This document shows positions 9,821 through 18,520 of a stretch of 24,124 nucleotides of DNA, in pieces; within the stretch, counting starts at the first letter, position 1; every line of letters starts with the position of its first letter. Below the pieces are notes generated by a model. It had not been told where the DNA came from. It saw only the letters and a program-made list of their open reading frames with translations, and made no database searches. Where the stretch lies: NCBI GenBank assembly GCA_027575765.1, contig JANBPT010000751.1, positions 1 through 24,124 on the forward strand. Reading direction: 5' to 3'. Origin of the DNA: Tieghemiomyces parasiticus. Taxonomy: Eukaryota; Kickxellomycota; Dimargaritomycetes; Dimargaritales; Dimargaritaceae. Made by a program: the position numbers and the translations under genes.

Positions 9821-9931
9821 AGCTGAATATCGTCGACGACCCTGATCAACAAATTAGGCGATTACTAACCAATTGCTTCCGCCTGTCAGCATGCTTTTAG
9901 TGCTTTGGTGATGAGATGGTCAAACACTGCC

Positions 9932-9937
9932 TTTATT
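9932..9937 (-). terminator. Poly(A) signal AATAAA (minus strand)
   Basis: On the + strand this reads TTTATT. It lies about 295 bases beyond the stop codon of the minus-strand gene ending at 10233, a long but possible 3' untranslated region. Confidence 0.4.
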
Positions 9938-9962
9938 GGAGAGGTGGTGAATAATCAAGATG

Positions 9963-9968
9963 AATAAA
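9963..9968 (+). terminator. Poly(A) signal AATAAA (plus strand)
   Basis: This canonical hexamer lies about 143 bases after the RING stop codon, a suitable distance for its 3' end. Confidence 0.45.
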
Positions 9969-10232
9969 CAAGGCCAAAAAAAGAGCGGGAGAAGTATGTT
10001 CTAGTGGGCGGAGAGGTGAAGGAAGGGCTAGTTATACACAGAAGGATGGCAACAAAAATGAAGTAATGCAAGGGGATGGATTATGGTGGCTGTAGGAGGT
10101 TGGATTAACAAGGAGGGCGGTAAATTGTACGGCGACCTTTTTGTTTGTGAGTGGCTGGGAACACGGATCCATTTCACAAGTAAGGCCTGTGATGAATGAT
10201 ACGACAGCAGTCAGTCCGGGCCATGAGACCCA

Positions 10233-11360
10233 TCAGATACGGGGACGAGATGGCACATGGACCGTCACAGCCCCGAGGGCGGGGCTATCAATGTCAAAGA
10301 CCAGGCGGTGCTCACGCAGCAAATGGAACACGGTTTCGCGCACAATGACAGCAGACCGGGGCCGACCTTCGCTATCGACTGCAAGGGCGATAAGCTCCGA
10401 TTCAGTGATTGTAGCGCTAGTGACAGTAGCAGTGGAAGAAAAGGACTGCTTACGTCTACTAGGCGACATTGGGTCCGCCGTGAAATGCAAGTAACGACGG
10501 CAGCCGAGGTGGGATCGATGGGTAGCATCTGGACCCTGGGCGAGGGGCTCGGTGAAGGTGACTTCTGAACCGATGGAGATCCGTGCGGAGGAGGGCCCGC
10601 GCCGGCGGGACGGGGGTAGGGTAGCGGCTGCGAGTGTACTGGGATCGTACTTGGGCGTCGAGGTGAATTCCGGAGGCGGGCGGGGCAGGAGGATGGTCAG
10701 GCGCTCAAGTGCATTACGCTGACACCGCCGCAGTCGCTTGAGTAACTGGTACTGGGCGTCCGAGGCGCGCAGTCCAGTGAGGTCGATGGTCTCAGCGTCG
10801 TAGGCCCGGTTGCGCGCGTGGTAAATGTGGTAGGAAGCCCGGCGGTGCAGATCGTCACACCGGATTTGGTGCGCCTCCATCTCACGCTGTAACCGATGGA
10901 CTTCAGCGGTCCGAATGGCGGCGCAGTCATCACGAGACGATACGGGCCGGGGGGTGGATACCACGGTCGGCTCGGCCAGGATAACTCCCTCGAGGCCATG
11001 CTCTGGGAAAGCTCCTCGAACCAGCGTGGATAAAGCTCCGCTGCCAAGGCTGAGCCGAAGGGACGACCGCACGTTCCGGGAGGGTGGGCGGGATTGTGGA
11101 GGGTTCGCAGCGCCGGATTGGTTGGCAAGGACCTCCGACGTGGCTTGGAGAGCCTTGGCCACGCTGAGCGGGGTGTGGGGAAGGGAGGCGGTCTCACTGA
11201 ATTCGGTCGGTTCGGTAGAACTTTGGTTCAGTCCCTCCAACTGCAAGGCCTTGGCGGTTAAGCGTTGCTCCTCGACCTGGGCCTCGAAGCGTAACCGACG
11301 CCCTTTAAACTCGCAAGCGCGGGAACGCCGGAAAGGCCAGTGGCTGAAACTAAACCACAT
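10233..11360 (-). CDS. Unrecognised 375-aa protein with helical central region
   Basis: I do not recognise this gene. The ORF extends to 11528, but its first ATG is at 11360 (gccATGt), giving 375 residues. The N-terminus (MWFSFSHWPF, then RRSRACEFKGRRLRFEAQVEEQ) is hydrophobic and then strongly basic and helical. That could be a membrane-proximal or targeting segment, but it is not a clear signal peptide. Ser/Pro-rich, low-complexity stretches follow. A long charged, coiled-coil-like region lies at about 155-235 (RTAEVHRLQREMEAHQIRCD, later LLKRLRRCQRNALERLTILL). The C-terminal third is Ser/Thr-rich with Arg clusters, such as PPSRRRGPSS and PSRRKQSFSS, which look like possible phosphorylation sites. 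The length, lack of internal stops and coding style argue that it is real. No catalytic motif is seen. Confidence 0.65.
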   Translation of the reverse strand: MWFSFSHWPFRRSRACEFKGRRLRFEAQVEEQRLTAKALQLEGLNQSSTEPTEFSETASLPHTPLSVAKALQATSEVLANQSGAANPPQSRPPSRNVRSSLRLSLGSGALSTLVRGAFPEHGLEGVILAEPTVVSTPRPVSSRDDCAAIRTAEVHRLQREMEAHQIRCDDLHRRASYHIYHARNRAYDAETIDLTGLRASDAQYQLLKRLRRCQRNALERLTILLPRPPPEFTSTPKYDPSTLAAATLPPSRRRGPSSARISIGSEVTFTEPLAQGPDATHRSHLGCRRYLHFTADPMSPSRRKQSFSSTATVTSATITESELIALAVDSEGRPRSAVIVRETVFHLLREHRLVFDIDSPALGAVTVHVPSRPRI

Positions 11361-11565
11361 GGCGGAACCAAGAGGGGACTGGACCCGGAGTAGGGTGTGC
11401 AGAGAATAGGTCTTTGGTGGAGGTAGGCACCCTTGAGAGCGCGGCGGAAACGGTAGCCAGGAACCTATCAATGAGCAACAGAGAAGTTGGAAGGAATACT
11501 GCTGAGATTGTGCTACAGACACAAACACGACTTGCGGGGGCTAAATCGATAGGTCGGAGGCGGAC

Positions 11566-11574
11566 TATATATAT
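11566..11574 (-). promoter_or_regulatory. TATA element for the 375-aa gene
   Basis: An alternating TATATATAT run lies about 205 bases upstream of the ATG at 11360 and is the only strong AT-rich block near the start. A transcript from here would have a leader of roughly 170 bases. Confidence 0.4.
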
Positions 11575-12499
11575 GATCGCAATCGATTAGGAAGTGCAAG
11601 GGTGGTACGCAGGGTAACTGGAGCCGGTGCGTGGAAATTGTCAAGGATCGATGCGGCAAGGCGAGGAATAGTCTGGAGGGTAATGGGAACCACGGTATAC
11701 GGCGAAACAGGAGAGGGTGTTTACAGTAGCGTAGGGTGAAGGGATTCATAGAGTACTGGAGAAAAGTCATTGACGAGTGGGGTAACTGATTGGGTTGAGT
11801 GATAGCGGGGAGGGGAACGACAGCTCTGGCAGGTGGTCGCCTCCTTATTTATACGGTCTTGCCCGTCGATTGGGGCGAGCGAAGGGAGGAACGCAAGGGT
11901 GGGTGGGAGGAAACCACCGCAGTAAATCGAAATCGTGTAGCGCCAAGGGTGAGGGCCAGGGTGCTACAATGTGGGCACAAAGCAAGGCCAGGACTTGAAA
12001 GCGGTTGGCTCTCACGCGGCCGGAGGTAGAGCGAAAGGAAGCGAGCCGCCCAGCTCCCCGAAAACAGCACGGCAGTGGAAAGTGGGGGACCACGGGAAAG
12101 AAAAAGGACGCCGATCCTTTCAGTTTCCCTTCACCGAAACGGAAGTCAGCCACGACCCCCCCCCGAAATCCGCTTCGAATCCATCCGACACCCTCCCTAC
12201 ACACCACTCGGCTCCAAGCCCGAGGCCACCGAGGGGAAATAAGCAGTGGGCGAGATTGGCGGGGCTCCCACTTGGCCAGGCCGGACGCGTCGCGACCAGG
12301 ATTAAATCACCTTCCCCTACCTATCTATGCAGTATACCCCATTAGCCAAAGGATTTATGGCATAAAACCTGGGTCACAGACTGCATGTACGTCGTACTTC
12401 AACGCGTTCGTCGCCCCTCGGGTACCGCCAGCATAACTGGATTGGGTGTCCGTGGCGGCACACAACCGGTGGAGCACCGGTATATGCTATAGGTATACC

Positions 12500-12520
12500 G
12501 GGTGGGGTGGGGTGGGGTGG
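12500..12520 (+). repeat. G-quadruplex-type GGGGT repeat
   Basis: Four G runs (3, 4, 4 and 4 bases) are separated by single T residues. This fits the classic intramolecular G4 pattern with one-base loops. It is a short tandem repeat of GGGGT. Confidence 0.7.
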
Positions 12521-13600
12521 TGACAACTACAAGGAAGCGAGGTAGAAACGGCGGGGGCGGGCAAGCCTGCCGATGTAGCCCTCGCCTCCTTTTTTCTTTC
12601 TTGATATGCCCAAGCCTGCCCTGGTCACATACATACACGCCAGAGTATGCATACAACGACGCATACACACACACAGTCAGCGACTACCCGGCTCACCCTC
12701 ACTCTACCTTGCCGGTCCGCCCGCCCAATGCCCTCTGGCCTCTCGTTGCAGCGTCTCCGTCTCGCGCTCCCACCTCCCGAATCAGAACGTTACTGACTGT
12801 ATCCGCACCCCCAAAACATTGTGTAATGGGTCTATGCCAGGGGGTGGGCCGATGTGGGAGGGATAAACGACCTTGGCCGACGTGAAACGATGCGGGGCTC
12901 ACGGAGTCCTCTGACACCCAATGCGTCCACCGAGAGGCAGGTGACGGGACCGCATACAATGCGGATTCGGTCCAGCCGAGTGAATGTGGCGTCGAATACA
13001 TTCTGATGCAGTATTCACACCAAAACGCGGGTCTTTTCCTCAACCCTGGCGGTGCAGGTTTTGGTCCACCGTATGAATTAGTTGTAACCATCCTGTCGGG
13101 CCCCCAAAGTCCACCCCAGGGGGCCGGCCCCTAACAGGGCACGGCAGTGTGCCAACCGCCATTCCTTCAGCGAACCATTCAACGGCTACTCCGGCACTGG
13201 CCGAGTCACACCTGCGAGGGGCAGCCGGCCGCTACCAACTGCCAAGGACCCTGGAGCGACCACCGGAAACGGTAATCCGCCCAGCCTACACAGCCCCCCC
13301 CCACCACCACCATCACCGTGGCGAGGTTCAAATGCTGCCAAAATTAATCAGCAGGATAGTCGGTGTCCGTCCTGGTGGATATCCGTACATCACTAGGGTG
13401 ACATATCACCTGCCAAATTCCCCGTGCTGGCCAAGGCGATGATATCAGTACCTGACTGGCTCTCAGTCGTCTGTAAATAACCACCGCAATCCTGCGAATC
13501 ATGGTCTCTGTTTACCTTTAGGTCGAAGCCTGTCCCTGTCACCCAACCGGGGCCCATCGCCTTGGTTACACGCATCGCATTCAAGATATATCCCATCCCA

Positions 13601-14420
13601 TTCCCATTCACCTTAACCCCATCCCCCTGTTGTACAACGCATCCCGAAAAACGATTGACCCACATCTTTCCGCCGCTCCCTATCCCCCCTCTATTAATCT
13701 ACTCTCTGAGTAGATCGCAGTTGAGTAAGCCGGGCGTCAAGGGAGATGAAAATTATGCGACTTGGGAGAAAACCAACCTGTTGCTCGTGCGGCGCAGAAT
13801 GGGCGAGGGGGGGTCAAATAAATGACCACTCTGCCCTGCCCCTACCTGAACTCTCCCTTACGCTACCCTGGCCCAGGACGCGCCTAGGTCTTGCAGCGAA
13901 GTGCTGCAGGAGACTCGAATAGGCCTTATATCCCTACGCCGTCCCTAATGTACATGTACACAGGCCTCTGCCTGCTGGCTCGCGCAACTCGCTGTGCTTC
14001 CTTCTTCCCCTGATCAGGTGTAATTAAATCAACGCGAGCCATTGGAACGACGCGCTCCGGTCGGTGCTACTAGATGTACATCTACTACTAGCGAGGCGTT
14101 GACCGCAACCGGGTATACCGTCAAGGTCCTGCGGGATCCAAAGCGCGTCGCGCTCCTGTCGACGAGGGGTGTACAAGAAAAACCACCGCGGCGATAACAA
14201 GGACTTGGTCAAGGCGTATGTGGTACGAATACAGTGTGGGAGCTGGGTGGTGCGGTCGACCCATATCTACTGGTGAACATCCGCAAAGTAGGTCGCCGCT
14301 GTGGCGTCGGGTAGCACCCAAGTGCCAGTCCTCTGCCGTTCACAAAGCGGCGCGTAGGATGGCCACCATGTCTAAAGATGAAGCGCTACAAATAAAACGT
14401 TTTCGATGATAGTAACACCA
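13601..14420. other. Intergenic region with TGTACA palindrome cluster
   Basis: There is no credible gene. TGTACA occurs at 13631, 13949, 13955, 14075 and 14170. Two of these are inside longer palindromes, TGTACATGTACA at 13949-13960 and TAGATGTACATCTA at 14071-14084. An ATG in an excellent context (GCCACCATG, 14368) opens only a 13-codon frame. Confidence 0.5.
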
Positions 14421-16651
14421 CTATCAGTACGCCACCATCAGTAAGTGTTTCTATTATCGACTCACTTTAACCAGGACCATCATCTCTCCTCAAGTGCGCC
14501 TCCCAACCATTCTTACTCCTGAACGTCCGGTCCGCCTACCAGGCTGGGGTAGTGCTTACTAGCTATTCGCTTGTCTCCTCGCCCACCCATACACATGCCT
14601 TCCTCATCTACCGGCTCTACTGCACCCTCCCTCGCCCCATTTCTCCTTTTTATCACCTTTTCCTCCAAAAAGAGACTCACATAGAGCCCCACTTGATACC
14701 GCTAATGTAAACAATAACCGCTCGACGACTGGCCAATGAGGCAGCAGGCTCGCTGTAACTAAAACAAACCATTTCAAACATCAACAAATCCCGACCGCCA
14801 CGTCCTCACCTCCTCTTCCACTCTGGTGGATCGCCGCCGTGTCCCTCTTTCCTGTCGCGTTGTTTACCCCGCCTTTTCGTTCCCACCAACTCATTCATCA
14901 CTTTGCGGGGAAGAGTCAATGGCCTGAGCCATCATCATCATTATACCCAGTTTTCATTTTGATGAGGGGGGAGTCCGAATCTGGTCTCCAGGACCGTTAA
15001 AATCCAAGTCGCTGAGCGAATAGAGGGGGGGAGGGCACTCTATCCGTATTACTTAATTTGGAACTGGAGCGGCTCAGCCTGGGGCCATCGCCATGGATGA
15101 CCCTGTGAACGACGGTTCTTGGTTGGTCCTAAAGACGTTCATGGACCGTTGAGCAAGCGTAACGAAGGAGAGCATGTGATCGTCATGGCCGTTGGGGGGG
15201 GCGCTACGATGCGACGATTGGGGCAGCAATGCAGTATCTTGATGAACCATAAGTACTTAAAGAACGCCGATCGAGATAACTCCGTTGCCGTATGATATGC
15301 TGCTAAATCAAATGCGAAACACCCAGGTCCCCGTGTTGCCGCAGATATCTTTTTCGAGCAGGCAGCGGATCGCCAGCCATAATCCGTTGCTTAGAGGTGT
15401 ATATTTGTAAACGTGTATCATCCCATTAGCGGCGAAATTAGCCCGCCGTCCAGTACCGTAAGCCGTGGTTTCTGGTCTACCCTAGAGTTCTACGTCTGAA
15501 CCATGTCTCAAATCGGCACCCAGCGAATCTATTTCCAAGCCTACTGGTTTTCAACCACAGTTCAACATTCGGCCTTTAGCCTTGAAGCGTGCTGTGGAAT
15601 CTCTTCACACGCGACTAAAACTTCACACTACACCGCCCTCCGTCTCATTCACTTCACTGGTAGGTGCCACACCCCAGGTGCGTTTTTTTTTGCCCGCCCC
15701 TCGTATCCACTGGCCATCACTACCAGTGACCAATCGCCTAGCCATGCTGTGAAATTTGGCCGATGGCAGTATCCCACAGTGAACTCACGTATCGAGGCAT
15801 TTCGTCATACCCTCCTTATCTCAGCCCAAACAGGCCGAGAAGCTGTCTAGTAGGCCGAACAGGAGTGGTTTAGAGTCAGGCCGTGGCGACAGTATAGCCT
15901 CGTGTAGCTTTTAAGAACCACACCTACTTTACATTCAGAATGATTTGGGATAGATCATGGAGAAATGGGCACCATTACAACTGGTATAATCTTTAGCTCG
16001 GCCCTTAGTAAATCTGGCCAAGCCAATTGCGGTTGCCATAACCAGCCCCGCTGATTAAGTGAGGTACGGCCAAGCCTCCGGGCTAACTCCAGCGCTCATT
16101 CTAAACGGGAGTTAGCCCTTCCTGATTAAGGACTTTACCCTTTTACCATTTACTGATCCAAAGTTCCTTCTGTCCTTTCAGCGGATGCCTCCGGCACCGC
16201 CTTATCTCACGTACTAATCGGACATCTAATGGTACTCTATCATATACAAGTGTCGGCCACAATCTATCCAATAAATGACAGTAACCACCTATTGAGCTTT
16301 GACTCCTACTTGTTAACTCGCCTCGGGCCCAATAATTGTACTCCCTAGTCCTCGTTACCACACTAATAACCGAATCTCCAAAATCAGACTATACTACACA
16401 CACTTGATTTACTGCCAGTATCCAATGGAAAATTCGAAAAGTTATTGCAGCCTGTTCACTAATCGTCAGGAGTTCCCTTCATCAATTCTGCTACTTCGGG
16501 ATTCTAGAGTTAAGTTCTCCTATCTCTCTTACTTTCAACTGCCTCCTTAACTCAGCACAGATACCGGGCCTAGCCCAAAGAGAAGAACTATATTACTAGA
16601 AGCCGTGACGCGGCAACGAGGTCTATATGGTTGCATGACGATAAAAAATTA
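14421..16651. other. Gene-free intergenic region before tRNA-Asp
   Basis: This region is pyrimidine-rich at about 14460-14680. It has no convincing ORF; the longest, 15503-15850, is listed as rejected. A perfect 11-bp inverted repeat, GGGCTAACTCC and GGAGTTAGCCC, occupies 16080-16118 with a 17-base loop. Otherwise nothing is recognised. Confidence 0.55.
16643..16648 (-). terminator. RNA polymerase III terminator of tRNA-Asp
   Basis: Six consecutive T residues on the minus strand begin 4 bases after the tRNA 3' end, a standard Pol III stop signal. Confidence 0.85.
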
Positions 16652-16723
16652 CTCTCCGGCGGGGAATTGAACCCCGGTCTCCTGCGTGACAGGCAGGGAT
16701 ACTTACCACTATACTACCGAAGA
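16652..16723 (-). tRNA. tRNA-Asp(GUC): tRNA-Asp, anticodon GUC
   Basis: A 72-base eukaryotic tRNA without an intron. The acceptor stem pairs TCTTCGG with CCGGAGA (one T-G pair), followed by discriminator G. The D arm contains the A-box-like TAGTATAGTGGT. The anticodon stem-loop is CCTGC-CTGTCAC-GCAGG with anticodon GTC. The T arm CCGGG-GTTCAAT-TCCCC carries the B box GGTTCAATTCC. The CCA is not encoded, as expected for a nuclear gene. A T6 terminator follows. Confidence 0.96.
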
Positions 16724-17023
16724 CGCTCATGTTTGTGAGAGTTGCGGCAGCGTTGTGTTACGCATCAAAAGTCAGGGGGAACGGCGCAGTCAGCGCGACG
16801 ATAAATCAGGAGTCAAGCGCAGACGGCGCTATAAGCTCAAAGAGAGTCTAAAGTTTATTATTCAAGGCAGACTCGGGATATTAAATATGAAATGAATATT
16901 GGTGACGACACCATAACCGTCAATGACGAAGCCTCTTCCAGCCTTTATCTGGTAGTGATAAAGGCTGGTCTAATCTTAGGAATCGGAGGTGATTAAGTTG
17001 TGGACGACGGTCCACAACATGAG
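16724..17023. other. Spacer between tRNA-Asp and the tandem array, with two strong hairpins
   Basis: This is the 5' flank of the tRNA gene. There are two perfect inverted repeats: CCAGCCTTTATC and GATAAAGGCTGG with a 7-base loop (16938-16968), and TTGTGGAC and GTCCACAA with a 4-base loop (16998-17017). No protein gene is supported. Confidence 0.6.
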
Positions 17024-17190
17024 GCCGAGCACGGCTTCTCCCTTTGAGGAGCAGTAATAGGCCGCGCCCATACAACCGTTAAAGGAATAGAAAGGAAAGA
17101 GACCAGGCGACCTTGGGGAGAGGCCCGGAAGAGACGGAGGACCAGCCAGGTCCTCCACCAATTGGTGTAGATCATCCATTATACTTATAG

Positions 17191-17198
17191 TATATAAG
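17191..17198 (+). promoter_or_regulatory. TATATAAG element, array copy 1
   Basis: The TATA-like octamer recurs in the same place in copies 2 (17676-17683) and 3 (18158-18165), spaced 485 and 482 bases apart. It is followed in each by a conserved CCAAGTATGCAAC. Conservation across copies suggests a core promoter. Confidence 0.5.
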
Positions 17199-17675
17199 CC
17201 GGGCCCAAGTATGCAACGTAGGGCCTGGCAGCTTATTCCCCAATTCCTATCCCATAGCGCCATCCGTTGGCACTCTTTTGCTAGTAAAGTCTATTATCAA
17301 TATTCCCTTAAGCTTGCCTGTTGGTAAGTGTTTATAGATTTTATTTGAGGTTTTCTCCGTCAATAGTTAACCTACCAAACTTTGCGTTACAGATTTGGAC
17401 AGCGCTGGTCTGACTGTATACTCCTGAATTCTCTACTTCGATCCGGGGGTTCTTTCAAAGGTGGGACCGGCTTCCAGATACCGGTCTGCTTTACATGTTT
17501 TGTGAAGCCGAGCACGGCTTCCCACTTTGAAGAATTGTAGTAGGCCGCGCCTATACACATAGCGAAAGAAAAAGATAAAAAAGGAACCGGACAACCTCTG
17601 GGAGAGGCCCGGGAGAGACGGGGGCCTAGCTAAGCCCTTGACCAATAACCATAGATCACTCATATTTAGTCATGG

Positions 17676-17683
17676 TATATAAG
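17676..17683 (+). promoter_or_regulatory. TATATAAG element, array copy 2
   Basis: Equivalent of the element at 17191 in the second unit, with the same downstream motif. Confidence 0.5.
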
Positions 17684-18157
17684 CCGGGCCCAAGTATGCA
17701 ACACAGGGCCCGGCAGCTTTATTCCCGATTCCTGTTCCATAGTGCCATCTGTTGGCACTATTTCGCTAGTAAAGTCTATTACCAATATCCCTTTAAGCTC
17801 GTTTATTAATACACGTTATAGATTTTATTTAGAGGTTTTCTTCGTCAATAGTTAACCTATTGAACTGTGCGTTACAGATTCGGACAGCCCTGGTCCGACT
17901 GTACCTTCCTGAATTCTCAATCCCGTCCCGGAGGTTCTTTTGAAAGCGGGACCGACTTCCAGAGATTGGTCCGCTTTACAGTTTTGTGAAGCCAAGAACG
18001 GCTTCTGGCTTTGAAGAGTTGTAGTAGGCTGCGCCTATACTCATGAAGAAAGAAAAGACAATAATGGAACCGGCCGACCTCTGGGTGAGGTTTGGGAGAG
18101 ATGGAGGCCTAGTCAGGCACTCCACCAATAACTGTAGATCATTTATTTTATTTATAG

Positions 18158-18165
18158 TATATAAG
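18158..18165 (+). promoter_or_regulatory. TATATAAG element, array copy 3
   Basis: Equivalent of the element at 17191 in the third unit. The downstream GCCGGGCCC is changed to GCTGGACCC while CCAAGTATGCAAC is kept. Confidence 0.5.
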
Positions 18166-18520
18166 CTGGACCCAAGTATGCAACACAGGGGCCAGCATCT
18201 TTTTTGTATTTTTCTGTCCCATAGTGCCAGCTGTTGGCACTATTCCGTTAAGTAAACCTAGTACCAATATTCTCCTAAGCTCAATTGTTACACGTTTGAA
18301 GATTTTTTTTGTGTGACAACTCCGCCAATAGCTGTCTGATTTCACTTTGTGTTGCAGATTTTTGATACCTCCACTCCAACTGCGTAGTCCCAAACTCTCC
18401 ATACCGTCCTAGAGGTTCTTTTGAAAGTGGGACCAACTATTTGATCTTGGTCTGATTTACATTTTTGTGGTGCCAACACCAGCTTTGCCTCTTGAAGGTA
18501 TCTAATGGGCATGTCAATAC

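Larger units (their letters stand above)
9821..10232. other. Convergent 3' intergenic spacer with poly(A) signals
   Basis: This lies between the RING gene (+) and the unrecognised gene (-). It is purine-rich on the + strand. It carries one AATAAA on each strand, listed separately. No gene is seen. Confidence 0.6.
11361..13600. other. Gene-poor GC-rich intergenic region
   Basis: Apart from the TATA element at 11566, no credible gene is found. ORFs up to about 143 codons occur on both strands, but they overlap one another and show no domain. A G-quadruplex motif lies at 12500-12520 and a short ACAC/ATAC-rich patch at about 12628-12676. Confidence 0.5.
17024..18520 (+). repeat. Tandem array of a ~483-bp unit (three full copies plus a degenerate fourth)
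   Basis: Units begin at a shared GCC(G/A)AG motif: 17024-17506 (483), 17507-17990 (484), 17991-18471 (481) and a decaying partial copy from 18472. All three full copies carry a TATATAAG element followed by CCAAGTATGCAAC, an AGTGCCA/TGGCACT hairpin (imperfect in copy 1), a GT(A)AA...CAG interval of 106-109 bases, and a GGTTCTTT(T/C)(G/A)AA motif with GGACCG/GGTC pairing near the end. GAAGCCGAGCACGGCTTC, or a close variant, forms a hairpin at each unit junction. Copies 1 and 2 are most alike and copy 3 more diverged, so the array is not fresh. No long ORF is conserved. It could be the repeated promoter/leader of a transposable element, a set of non-coding transcription units, or satellite DNA. 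Confidence 0.88.

Noticed and set aside
14368..14409. ATG in a near-perfect Kozak context (GCCACCATG)
   Set aside because: Only 13 codons (MSKDEALQIKRFR) before a stop, with no convincing splice donor.
15503..15850. 115-codon + strand ORF with a good ATG context
   Set aside because: No domain, signal peptide or codon bias, a T8 run inside it, and no promoter evidence; most likely chance.
16686..16895. Plus-strand ORF overlapping tRNA-Asp
   Set aside because: It begins at a non-ATG codon inside the tRNA, is rich in Arg and Lys by composition, and has no promoter.
17201..18255. Short ORFs beginning at the ATG in CCAAGTATGCAAC of each array unit, similar between copies 1 and 2
   Set aside because: The ATG lies about 20 bases after the TATA element, probably before the transcription start, and the frame shortens in copy 3. 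The similarity follows from the DNA repeat itself.
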